Origin: Malurus cyaneus samueli
Taxonomy: Eukaryota; Chordata; Aves; Passeriformes; Maluridae
Direction of reading: 5' to 3'
DNA length: 64,000 nt
NCBI GenBank assembly: GCA_009741485.1
Contig: CM019218.1
Coordinates: 42,702,681 to 42,766,680, forward strand
Part shown: piece after piece, positions 36,931-49,500 of the stretch
Layout of the letters: every line of letters starts with the position of its first letter
Position numbering within the stretch: the stretch's first letter is position 1
Made by a program: the position numbers and the translations under genes
The notes under the pieces: generated by a model
Told to the model about the DNA's origin: nothing
Databases searched by the model: none
The model's input: only the letters and a program-made list of their open reading frames with translations

Positions 36931-37513
36931 CAGTTACATCCTCTGAGGCGGCCGCGAAGCGCGGTATTTCACCTTCAAAAATCATCAAACTTCTCGACCA
37001 TTAGGGTCACGAGGAGAGGAGGGGATTAGGCTGTTCCCGAGCAGGGAGCATACAGTGAATTCACTCACGGACTCAGCGGCCGGCGCGGCCCTGCTGCCCC
37101 TCACCTCGGCCCGGGCCCATCTGCCCTCAGGGGGGTGACTGACTGGTAATCACGTTCCAGCGGCGGCACGGCCGATCTCCGGGGCCCGGCCAGCCAGCCA
37201 GCCAACGCTCTCGGGCCGCAGGGTCGCACAGGGAACGCCCGGGAGCAGGGGCACATCCCGGGGGACGGGCGGGGACCGCGCCCCGCCCGCGCTGCGGCAC
37301 AGGGAGGCGCAGGGGGCCCGCGCAGCCGCGGCGCTCCCGCCTCCCGCAGCAGGTGGCGCCCGAGCAACGCCTCCGGGCTGCGGGGCGGCGGAGCCCCGGG
37401 CCGGGCCTGGGAGGCGGCGGCGCGGAGCGGCCTGAGGAGCCCGCGGGGAGAGCGGGGGCGGCTGCGGGGGTTCGGCGTGTCGCGTCCCAGGGCGGCCGTG
37501 GTCGTGAGCCAAG

Positions 37514-37577
37514 ATGCCTGCCGTGTCGAAGGGCGATGCATGCGAGGCCTGGCGGTCTTCATCTCCGATATCGAACT
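37514..37577 (+). CDS. AP2A2: AP2A2 exon 1, with two compensating small deletions
   Basis: Starts with ATG in a good context (A at -3) and encodes the family's MPAVSKGD. The donor is GAACT|GTGAGT. The family sequence then reads [15 protein letters not shown]. Here the nucleotides still spell most of that peptide, but in a shifted frame: one base is missing at about 37538-37539 (GATGCATG where GATGG(C/G)ATG is expected) and two bases at about 37571-37573 (ATCGAACT where ATCCGGAACT is expected). As written, residues 9-21 become [13 protein letters not shown] and the frame is restored exactly at the final N-C junction. The exon is 64 nt instead of the expected 67. The altered stretch includes Arg11, part of the lipid-binding N-terminus. 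Sequencing or assembly error in a GC-rich exon is the simplest explanation; a true allele or paralogue-specific change is less likely. Confidence 0.85.
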
Positions 37578-40500
37578 GTGAGTGGCGCCGGGGCCGGGAC
37601 CTGGGCTGGGCCGCGCCGGCCGTCGCCATGGGCTGTTGCCCCGTGGGCCGGAGCTTCACTCCTCAGTCCCCTCCCCAGTGCTCCCCTCTTCCCCCTGATC
37701 CTCGCAGCGGGCAGCTTGGAGCGCTCCTGCCTCCACGAAATGGCGACGCGGTCGGGGGGCGGCGCGGCGGGAGGTGGGGGGGGGGGGGGCAGCATAGGTT
37801 TGCCCGTGGGTTTGTGTTTTGGGTGGGTGGGTCGGGTGGTGGTTGTTCCCTCCCCCCTCGCCGCCCCTGTCACCCCCGTCCCCTGCCCTTGAGTGCCGCG
37901 GTGGCTGCCCCGGCGGAGGGGGGTGCTGGGGTTCGGTGCCGCCGTTGTTCGCGATGCGCCGGAGCGGTGCCGGGGCGCGGGTGGGTGTGTGGTGGGGCAG
38001 GGAGAGGCGTCCCTGGGCTCCTTCCAGATCCCTGAGCGGCTCTCGGTTCATCACGTCACTGATGGAAAACAGGCCTCTGTAGGCGCCTGAGAGCAGGGCA
38101 CTCGGTGCGTATGCCTAGACTGGGCTTAAACTGGCTTTAAGATTGTGCTTTGACGGAAATCAGCGCTTGGGATCAGTGTAATAAAAAATGGGATGGAGGG
38201 GGGGGGTGCGAGTAAGTGCCCCCGCTCCGAGGGATGCTGGGGGGAGGGGGGCGTGTTTTGAGTGTGCAGCGGGAGAGGAGGAGTACAAATCTGCTTAGTG
38301 TGGGGGGAAGGGGTATGTGTGGGGGCACAGCTCAGTGCTCAGTCTTCCTTTTTTGTCTGAGAATTGCATACAATAGTTTAATATTAATCAGAGTTAGAGA
38401 TCTAAGTGTATGATGTGGCAGGAATTGCCTGGGGGAGGGCTAAGGTCGCTGTGGTTGGTGTGATGAAACAGCTCTATTTTGTCCACCTGTGTGTCTCTGC
38501 AGATCACTTGAGGCTATTTTAAAAGCAGTGGAGCAGTAGCAGTAAGGTCTTCTCTCTAAAAATATAAATAGATTTGGAGAATTTTTAAATGCAAATGATG
38601 TTTTTCTAGCTAGGCTTGTATTTTTTCTAGCTAGGCTTGGAAAACTTCATGTTGATGACTCCTAATACAGAAAAGCTCTGGAAGAATTATACTGGTAAAG
38701 TGAGACCATTTAAATGCAGTGCCTTAAAAATCAGGTGATTTGGATTTCCAGACATGTGAACTGGGTCTTTATATGTAAAATTAAAGGTTGATAGTCTTCC
38801 TTACAGCTGATGCTGTCTCTGTGTGTTGGTTTTTCTTTTTTGCAGGTCCTTAGGTTGCTTTAGGCTTCACTCTTGTGTGTGTAGAAGGTGGCTTATTAAA
38901 TGTGTAATGTAGGGTTGCACAAATGCTCTTGCGCTTTGCCTGGTTGGCCTGGCTGTTTAGTGAGCATTTTCTAGTGTCCTCATGCTCTGTGCAAGCTACA
39001 TGTGTAGTATAGTTCCATTTTGTTTCATAGCACTTAAAACTTGCTCTTGTATCTACCCGGCACAATTCACAATGATTTTTGAAATCATTGTTTTCACTGA
39101 TTTAGCTAGAAGAAGTATGACTTGAGTCATCAGTGTTTCATGTCTTGCAGTTGGTTAATGCATTTGTGCACTTTTTTTTTCAGTGCAATTCACTAGAAGT
39201 AAATACAAGAGAAACATTCAAGCTCTTAGTTTTGTTACCTATGTTCGGGGATGTTGAATAACAAATTTTAAGGTTGAAGGATGTAACAAATTAGGTACTT
39301 ATTTTCCCACAAGGCAGTGTGGGAGCACAACTGAAACTATCTCGGTCCAGATGGGACAGCAAGCCTCCTATGGTCACTTTATCTGCGGGAGACACAAAGA
39401 TGTAACTTGCTGGTGATACAAATAAAATGTTAACACTTTGTGTAAACAAGTAGCGGTGTATCTCAAATGTTTTGTCTCTGTCCAGACAGCTGTTTGGGAG
39501 CAGTAATTACTTGTGTATCTTTGTCATCTTCATAATGAAAACAGTAACAGCATCTTCAAATAGCTGCAAAAGAGCTGGTATTTCCACTAGAAGGTGATGT
39601 ATGAAACTTCCAAATACCTGTGAATGGCATTTGGCCTTTCCTTTAGCCGTGTTCCTGAGTGCTGCCAGCTAACCATGGGCTAGTGTACAGGGACTTAAGA
39701 GACATGAAAATACTTCCTGGAGTATTTACAAAAGTACTCTCTGGAGACTGCTTTACAGGCAGTGCTGCTGGCTAAAGCTTCCTCTTTGCCTCTTCAGTGA
39801 GGAGCTAGATGTTGTCAAGAACATAAAATAGAAGCTGTTTAGGTGAACAGCATCTTTTGACTAAGAAAAAAAAGCAATTTTTCCTTTTCTGAGATGGGAG
39901 GGAATCTACACACCACATGCAGCTCTTGACCTCCATTTCTAGCCTTGGAATTGGACTAAGTATCTGACAGTTGCAGTGATATGCAAAGTTCTTGCTGGCA
40001 TTCTTAATTAGAATCCAAATTTTGGCTTTGTTGGACTCTTGTATCTATTTTAATTATTCCCATAAAGGCCTGGCACTTTCAGTTTAACAATAGCCTTTCC
40101 AGATTATGCAGATTATGAGTAATAGTGAAACATGGTGTGTTGGGGGGGGGGGTGTTCTGAAAGGTTTTGCACAGATAAGGATTCTACATTATAGATCTTG
40201 CTGAAAAATGAAAATGCAGTTGTTGTGTGCCGACCGTGCTCAGGTGGATGCACAGCATGTGATTTCAAGTTAATCAAATAACCTAAATTGACCTCTGCCT
40301 TTATAAACACTTGATCTCCATACATCAAGATTTATTTCTTAAACATTGGTATCAGCAATGTCTGCAGCACTAAATAATGCAGGAGTCTCTTGCAGGTTTG
40401 ATATATTGCTGATTTGAGAGTGATGCTTGTCTTTACACCAGTCTGTTATAGGCTTCACATAAGTCTCACTTGATAGCAGTAGAACTGTAGTTGATTGTGA

Positions 40501-43500
40501 ACAAACAGCTCACACTACCAGCCTGTCTTTAACACTTAAAAGCTTGGTTGCCACTTCTGTGTTGTTTAGACACATTTTTGAGTTTGATTTATCTATTAAA
40601 TGTCTTGATTTTTGTCTTAAATGCTTCTATGCCACGTGTAATTTTTAAAGTAGACTATTTTATAGTACACTGATTTCTTAAAAGTCTGTGATTTTTTCCT
40701 TTAAAAAAGTTGGCATACAATTTGTAGCAGCAATTGTAAAATATTTCAAGAGTAAGAGAGGCTTCTTAGCACTTTGACTTTTCTCTAGTCTGTGAAGCTG
40801 TCATACTGTCTTTTCTTAAAATGAAATGTTCTTTATTCATACAAAGATCGAGTGAATTTTCAAAACATCATAATACAATTATCCTTCAGTTCCTCATATC
40901 TCCCCAGAATTTTGTTTCAGGGCAGCTTCTTATTGTAGGCTCTGCATTTTGCATATGGAAGTCCTAGTGAAGATGGCAGATAAAAATGTTTTTTAGAAAA
41001 TGACCCTTTAGATGTCTGTCACTTTGCTAGTAGATGTATGGCTTTTCTAGAGACGTGCTCATTTGGATTGTTTTGTAGCAAAAATGAATTACTAAAGTAA
41101 GCAGGTTTTTAGCTTTTCTTTCATAGACACCAGAGAAGAGACAAGAAAAGTACAGGTTGAAAGCCAAACTGCAGTACTTGATTAGGGTACCCCAGTTAAT
41201 TATTGCTTGGTTGGTGTGACTGAGAAAATAGGTGTGGCTATGCTATACGGGAGATTGTGGTGGAGCGGAGCTGGAAAGCTCTTAACCCTGTGGTTTGGTA
41301 AAGTGCAATCCAAACTTGGGAGTTCAGGTCAGAAGGAGTCCTTGTCACTGCATGGATTATGTTCCTTATGAACTAAAACTTATCAACATCTGTATGTGTT
41401 ATCTGCATATGGACTCCTACAAAAATATTTATTCTTAAATAGTATGTTAAATCTGTTCTTGTGTATGTGCTGCAGCGCTGCTGATTTGGCTTATGCAAGA
41501 TGGTGCTTTATAAACTCTCCAGCTGTCCTAGCTGACAAATACATCATCAGGAGTCTGTTTTTATTTTTTTTTTTGAATACTGCTTTATGCTTACCTCGCA
41601 ACGAAATACTTTTAAGTCATTTGTCACTCAGCCTATTCTGCTGCAACAATAGTGCTCTCTACTATTCACCCTGAAAACTAGGAAAGCTTGCTTTTCACCT
41701 TTCATTTGCAGGCAGTAATGTAGAAATAGTTTCTGTTACAGTTTTAAGTGTAGTACTGGTAACTCTGCTCCACAGTAAAATTGAGAAGCCATCTCCTCTT
41801 GGGCTGATGAAATGTCTACACAGAGGCAAAAGCTGCTTTGGTCACAGGCTTGGAGGACAAGACAGTTCATAATTTCTCTCACTGCTTTAGATAACTGTCT
41901 TACCTTTTCAGTGTTGTCCCAGAAGTTGAACAGAGGAAGGATTCCTTTAGTTTGTTCTCTGAATGTTTCATTGTATGTTTTCTTCCAAGTTACTGTTTAT
42001 TTTTCCTCAGGTCATATTTTTTCCTTAAATAAAATCGAACAGATATAGTAAATAAAGGTCTATCTCTTCTCATAGAACTTAATGCATGAAATTTTCATTG
42101 TAGTGGCTAAGGGATAGCGTCCTTAAGCTGAGCTTCCCAGGATATGTCTTTGCTTCACTGCACTGGAACTGTTGCATCAGGTTACAGATCAACAAGTGGG
42201 AATTGAAAAAAGATGGTTCATCAAATTCATCATATGGTGATCAACTGTTTGAATGGATTATGGAGTGCATTACAGGTGTAGGGTGGGAGGGGCATGTGCA
42301 TGGATTGAATAACTAAATGGGTATGCATAGTAGTATTTGTTCTCTGTAAGAACAGCCACCCAATGAAACAAACTTTACATAGAGCAAATTGAGCACATAT
42401 AAGTTGGTTTAGTTACCTGTAAGCAATTGCTATATGTCAGTAATAAGCTTTCAGTATGTATGTAGGCTAAAGCTACTGCATTGTTCCTCTGAGGTATGGG
42501 TTCTTGTTTGCATTGCATGTAGTTTTAAGGTGGGACTTGAATTACTTCTCTAGAAGTAACTTTTCTTTACATGTGTTCTTAGTTTACTTACCTTTTTTAG
42601 GAAATTGGAAGGCAAGGGATCTTGGTTTGCTCTCCTGTTTCTTTTGCAAGGCTATGGCAAGGCTATTGGCTTGTCTAATATGGTCAGTTTCTGGCCTGAA
42701 AAAACAGTCCTAAGAACGCGCTGCCTAGAGCTATAATAAGCACTAAGTCTTGCATCACTTGGTCCTATTTGCAGGAGAGTGATTTAAGGAAAACACAATT
42801 AGCATGAGATTAGTCTGAGGAGGATCTGTAAAACTAGTGTTCTTCCCATGGCTTCTCTGTCTTGGCTTCTCCTGGTCATTTTGTAGAGCTCTGAGGGGCT
42901 GGGATTTTTTTAATGCTTTTTCTGCTTGGGTTTTTTAAACTTGTTTAATTTGTGCTTGTTTGGCTTAGGGGAGAGTAATGGATGTGAAGTGGTAAAGGGG
43001 TAGAATCTTTCATGTGACATCTAACCTCTTCATTAGATACCCTGGAAAATAAGATACCTGTTTAATTTGAAATCCTTTGGATAAAGACTATCCATCAGGA
43101 CTGATAAGAGGAAATAAAGGACTGTTGCAGAGTCTATTACATATCTGCATTAATTAATGTGTTTAGAAGGATTTTTAAGGCCCTTGAAACAGTAGCTTAG
43201 ATGCGACAGCTAAACTAGGATAAGCCTCAAACTGTTCTTCTATTTGAATGTGAACTAAGGTGGAAAAGAGTCCACAGTAATAGGACTTGTAGTCTTGTAG
43301 TAAATCAGTGCAAATACTGCCTTACCTTGTTGGAGAGTGTAACCCTACAGTCTGAAAGGACTGGTTGAGGAAATGACTGCTTGGATGCTGTTCAGTCAAG
43401 GAAGGAGGAAGAGCTGCTTTGTGTAGAAGCCTAACCCTGCACTTACAGTTTACTTATATCTTGTTGGCTTAAGGCTTCTCTTTTGATGGGAGTCAATGTC

Positions 43501-46500
43501 TTTTTGACAACTAAACTGCCGGATATTTATTCTGTATGTCACAAAGCACATGGATATGAACTTCCAGTAACCTTTCAGATGTTTTGGAGAAAGATCTGGT
43601 CTTAAGCTAGACCCTATTACCTGATTACTTCTCAAATTTTTCTTAATTAGTGGTGCTTAGTTAGAAAAAAATAGCCATGGTAAGCATCTAAAATGATTAA
43701 ACTTGTATTAATTCTTGCAATTTAATACATCTGGGTTTGAAAGCTGCTTTTTTGCTCTTATTTCTCTTATGAGGACAAGGAGTTAATGGATTAGTGGATT
43801 ACAGTAAAGCCTGTGATTCCCTGCTGTTTCCTGAGAAGTGTTGTTACAGGGGCAAATCTCTAGTGGCATAGAGTGGAGGAAAAAGTCAGTTCTGTGGATA
43901 GTAGTTCACTTCCTGTGCAGAATATTAGAAAGTGTACTCTACAAAGTTCTTAAGTGTGATCAATAGGTCACTGCTTTCTGTCCTTAGATATCTAATCATG
44001 GCAGGATGTCCCAAGACACAGCAATCCTAAACTACCTTTGTGCCATTCATGATCTTCAACTTCTTTCTTCTGATCAAATAGATCTTGTGGAAGGACATCA
44101 TGCTCTCCTGTTTTCATTCATCATTACAGGATGTTAGCATGTCAGTAAGCAAAAAGCTTCTTGTTCTGCAGCCTTGAACAGGTTGATTTGTGAACAAAAA
44201 TGAAGCCATACTAACATTTTGGAAAGGTGTACAGTATTTTATTGTAGTCTCTTTGGATTAGTTGTGCAATGAGTTTGTAAACAATAGCACTAATATATTC
44301 CTTCAGACATACTCAGGTGGGGCTGGAGCTTGCACCTCTATTGTAGCATTCTAGATAGTTTAACCAAATGAAGGCATTTATGCAGGCAGACTCTGATAAT
44401 GCAAAGATGGGCATACAGCAAACAGACCACTCTGATGTATTGCTATGCAACCTGTCTGCCTTTATTTTGCCCTCTTCCCTGCTGTGCTAGAGCCAGCTGA
44501 GAGATTAGGGAGAGCTAGAGGATGGAATTGGTGTTTTACTTCATGAAGATCATGATCTGCATAGCAAATGGCTAATCTATCCTCTAGAGCTGTAACATGA
44601 GTATCTGTCCTGCTGGCAGGTAAAAGTAGTGGTTTAATGTACTGATATGAGTAAGTATTATAAGTACTATACAGGTTCTTTCACAAAGGCAAGAATGGAA
44701 CACTGATTGCCTTTAAATGCATATTTTCCTCTATTTCTACCATTTTTACAGTACAGACACTAGTGTTTGTTTTGATTTTTCCCTTTCATCAGTTTCTTTC
44801 TCTGTTCGCTGACAGCTAGATTCAAGAATGTAGTGTAGTCTTTGCGTCATGCTTACAGGCTGTTTTAGCAATAGGAAAGGCGAGTGGGTCATTGGATTGC
44901 TTTATGCCAACTAAAGTGTGTTTAGACAGTGAATGGGTGAACTTGCTCTCTACCTGGTCATGTCTTCTGCTGGCACTATCACTTGTAGTAAAGCTGGCAT
45001 GACTTACCCTTTGGATAAACCCATCTTGCTTTTGGCTGCTTGGCTTCCTAACTGACCTGCAGCAACACAAAGTAGTAGCAGGAATGTGTGTGCCCGGATG
45101 AGAGTAGTGCTTGGGAACTGTCTGTAGCTGTCTCTTAAGAACCACAGCCTTGAATCAAACTGACTCTGAAACTATCAATATTTTGCTGAATGGAAGCTGG
45201 GTAGCAGTTTGGCTGTGCTGTCTCTCCCATCGAACTGGCCAATCAGCCTGGATGCTCTTGACTTAGAGGCTAAAGAAAACATAACAAACCAGAAAAATCC
45301 TTATGTTTGGAAAACAATGACTTGCAGCTCTCAGGGAAGACGTCTAACATCACCTTTAAAATTGAGAAATTTATCTTTTGTTTAAGAGCTAAGTAAGTGT
45401 TCCTGGCCATTAAGGAATTCAGAGAAGTTCCTGCTCTTAACCTTGGTAGTATTTGTATTCTCTGCCCTAAACAGAAAAGTTGATTTGTCCTCTCTCTTTA
45501 AGGCCTGTTTGATAATTGAATGTGAACAGAGTTCATGTTGTGTTAGACTTAACAGTAGTGCCACAAATAATCACGCTATTACTGGCCTTTAAGAAGCATG
45601 ACAGAATTGTGGCATGCTTTTTCTTGTTCTAACAGAACCTCCTATACTCTGGTTTATAGTTGCTCATGCCAGCAGTGGTACATCCGTAGTCATAAATCGT
45701 CAGATGGCCATAGGGCAGGTAAGGCTAAGAGGTAACACAGTGTAGCAGTTCTCACTTATACATGAATTCAAAACAAAATAGTTTTTGGCTGGGCTCAATT
45801 ACACTGACTGCTGGCCATAAGTAGATTGGAGCCAGATGAGTACTGGGAATATCTAAACTTTTGTGAAGTGATTTATTTATTTATTGCTTTAAATGTTGAC
45901 AATATGCCTGTATCTCAAGGCCTTGCCTGCAGAAATCCACTTGATAGGTGTGTAGCTCCTGATAGGAAAGAATGCTTCTCTGTTCTTTTGGGAATAAATG
46001 TGTTGGCTTGGTCAGAAATATGTCAAGTGGTTGGTATGAAAGTTAAGAACTAGGAGCAATTCTAGTTAGCACAGGTGGGCTGTGTGCCTTCAGACTTGTC
46101 TTAGGCAGTCTGCAGTTAGTATAGCATCAAGTTAATCCTGATAGAGCAGGTCACTAAGTGAGCCACAAGCAACCACTAATACTAACCTTGAAGCACTTGC
46201 TTAATCTTGCAGCCCTGCTGCCAAGTTGCTGCTAAGATATGTCAGGTGTTCTTTTCATATGAATGGACTCAACAAACCCCTTTCCTGTAACTTCTGTTTT
46301 CTCATTCTTTAGACTGTAATGCAGAACTTCAGACAGAGGTATGGAGGTGTATTTATGCAGTACTGCAGTGCTGACTGTAGCCTGGATTACTGGGAAATAC
46401 AATAGTAGTTGATTCTTTGATGAGCTGCATGACTTACAATGTTCCCTACTCTATCTTTGTTAAACAAGATGGTAATTAAAGATAATACTGCTCTGCAGAC

Positions 46501-49500
46501 TAAATTTACCTTGCCTAATGAAGGCAGTAGGCAGCATGATGGAGTCTGAAGCCTGACAAACTGCCAAATATGAAGTAATCACCCATAAGCACCTTGGACT
46601 ATGTTGTGGCTAGGTACCTCTGTGCTTGGTACTCATCTTGGAGAGGATAAGCAGCATTCATCCACTAGGACTGTAAGGCTATAAACACTATATGTCTTTC
46701 TAGCGAAACAGCAACCCAAGTTTCGTGACTTGAAATCTTCTCTCTTAATAAATTATTTCAGATCTTTATTATAGTCTGTTAAGATGTTACAAGTCCGAAT
46801 AAGTGAAAGTAAGACGGATGCGTCCTGAACTCATATGGAACATAATCTTCTTGTGCTCTGGCTTAACTACTGTCCTATCCATCAGTCTGTATACGTGACA
46901 TGACCTTTGTTAAAGCCTCTTCAAGTTGAATGGAGTGATTACAGAACATTTTGTTGGTATACAGCTCTGATAATTTTATGAGTGGGAGCTGGGTAACAGC
47001 CTGAAAGTATGGCAGAGCAATTGCTTCATTAGCTCTGAAATGTAAACATCTATTCCTGCAGCATAGTACTCTTTCAACTATCACCATCTTCCTTTTTCAC
47101 TGTCCTAAAGGCTGCTTAAGTGTTTCTAGTGATGGTAAAAAAAAAAAGGCATTGAGAAATTATTCAGTGACTGTTCGCAAGTCAGAGTAATGTGATGAAA
47201 ACTTCTCAGTTAATCAAACACATTTTAACAGTGCCCTCCCTCCTGCACTTAGTGGGACAGATCTAGTTAAAAATTGGTCCTTGTTTTATGATACTTCTGT
47301 TTTCTTTTGTCCTTTACAATTGAAGTCACCTTTCACTAAGATTTTGTTATGCTTTTTCATCCTCTAATGTAAGCTGTTAACCATGTTTTGAATAAGGTTA
47401 CCATACAATATGCTGCTGGAGTTGATGAAATTTGGGGTTTAATACTTCAGCCTGGTTTTAACTCATGAGTTATCCTCAGTATTTTGATGTGATTGTCCTC
47501 AGTGACATTTAACACTTGGTATGCTGGTGCTGTTCCCTAAAACTACAACTGCAGGCATGCATAGGCTGTAATCAGTAATAAGGTGATTGCTTAATTGTTC
47601 AGTGTGATTTCCAGTATATGGAATTAAACTTTTATCACCATCTAGTTGCTGTGCTATTGATGTTTGGTCAAGGTCTGGGTACAAGCATATATTGCCTTCA
47701 AAATAGAACAGCCTGAAGGAATTACTCAAAACAGGCTTTTGTTCATATGCTAAGCAAGATTAAAAATTTGAGTGAATAAACCTTCAGATGTGACTATGGG
47801 TGTTCCTGTCATCTCACTGCTACAGCTGTGTGCATGGGGGTGGGATTTCCATGTTTGTGTTGCTGAGCCTGCAGACTGTTTCTACCAAAGGTGCTGACTT
47901 CACAGATTCCTGAAGTATTTTAGTCAGGCTTTGCTTAATGCTCTGTTACTTGCTTAGGATGCAACGAACCCAATTTCTGTCAGTAACTGGTATCTCTGAG
48001 CATATCAGGTAAATAATGCTGCTTGAAAGGTTTGCCAGGTTTTGGTGATTGAAAAAAAAAATAAAAAAGATGGTCTTGATTTCATCTTGGATATGAAAGG
48101 CTGGCTGAGATGTATTTTTGTTCCCCTTTCGTCACCCGATTTTTTAGCATCAGTGGTTATTACCACACTTGCTGAGGTTAGAGAAAAAGTTGCTAATAAT
48201 TCGAAGTAAATGCTGCAATTCACTTTCCTTACAAATGTAAGGTAAAGATACAGAGCAAAGACCTAGTTTCTGAATTTAAATGGCCAAATACCCTACTCAG
48301 GCTAGCAATGTCCCAGACTGAGATCTGTGTTCTCTGCCCTGTTAATGTATCTGAAATACAAAATCTCCAGACTCAATGGTTATGTCTTAATGAGATGGGC
48401 TCTTCCCATGGTAAAAGGAAAAAGAAATTAATAGCTTTAGGATTAAAATTTTCATCAGGACCAGATGAATGGCTGAAAATTAGGGAAGTATTTTCAAGTC
48501 TTTAAAAAATATCTTACAAAATTGGAGTGTTGTTTTTGTAAACATTTCCACTCTTCTGCTGTACATTACTGTGGCCCCCTGTCCTCAGAGGATGGATGCT
48601 GGAGCAAACTACCTGCTTCAGTCTAGTAATGAACTCCTAATGCTGGCAAATGCCTTAGAAGCAAACACTGGAGTATCTGCTGTGTGCCCAGGACAAATAA
48701 TCCAATTAAGACAAATCTAAAATCTATAAAGGAAGACGTTTCAGGTCTTAGATTGTATAACTTGCTGCTCATTTACACAATAAATAGTGTTACTGCTTTA
48801 AAATCAGCTTTCTTTAGGTTGATGGGTTAAATTAAAACAAAACTCATTTGTTGCATTATTAGTGATATATTAGTGAAAGGTGGTTAACTTTGTGATCCCA
48901 GCAGATGTATCTTTATAAACAGAGGGAAGTATACTGTGTTCTCTAGCCTTGCCATTCTGGAATTCAGTTGGAATTTCTAGGTCAAATTAAACCTGTGCAC
49001 ATTTTCTTCTGCTTTGTCTGGAAATCAAGGTGCATACAGATTGCAACCACAATTCCTGTTTCAGAACAGGTGTTGTAAATTATTGAGCTCTGAAGTTGTG
49101 GATTTTTTTATTGCCCTGTGGAGTATCTGCCAAGGCACCCTGCACTTCAGTTTCTTGAGCAGTGCCTGTTAGAAAACACTGTTGTAGAATGGAAAAATTC
49201 CATTTTAAGCAAATACATGGGGTCTGTAGGTATTTTGTTAAAATGGCAAGGCAAATTGAAGTAGTTACATCTATTTTGGGCCTAGCATTTCTGTTTGTAC
49301 AGTGTGCTGTGGCTGCTCCATGTCTGTTGTGGTCATTGTTAGAGCAGATTAATACAAACCTGTTCTCTGCATCTTATGCAAGAATTGGTTTCAGAAGTGC
49401 GTAACTTCAGTTTATTTTTTTTGAATCTGAATCAAAAAATTACAAAATCCGGATTCGTTTGTACTTGGCAGGGGATTCCCTTACACTTGAAATATTTTGC

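Larger units (their letters stand above)
36940..38050. promoter_or_regulatory. AP2A2: CpG-island promoter of AP2A2
   Basis: About 1.1 kb of very CpG-rich sequence surrounding AP2A2 exon 1. Two opposed Sp1-type GC boxes are visible: GGGCGGGG at 37267-37274 and CCCCGCCC at 37281-37288, about 230 bp upstream of the start codon. No TATA box was seen. This is the expected architecture for a ubiquitously expressed endocytic adaptor gene. The exact transcription start cannot be read from sequence. Long open frames on both strands in this island are not genes. Confidence 0.85.

Noticed and set aside
37353..37892. 179-codon open frame on the plus strand through the AP2A2 CpG island, with several overlapping frames on both strands
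   Set aside because: Translations are Gly/Pro/Arg-rich, overlap the true AP2A2 start in another frame and run through its donor. GC-rich DNA has few stop codons, so the length is not informative.
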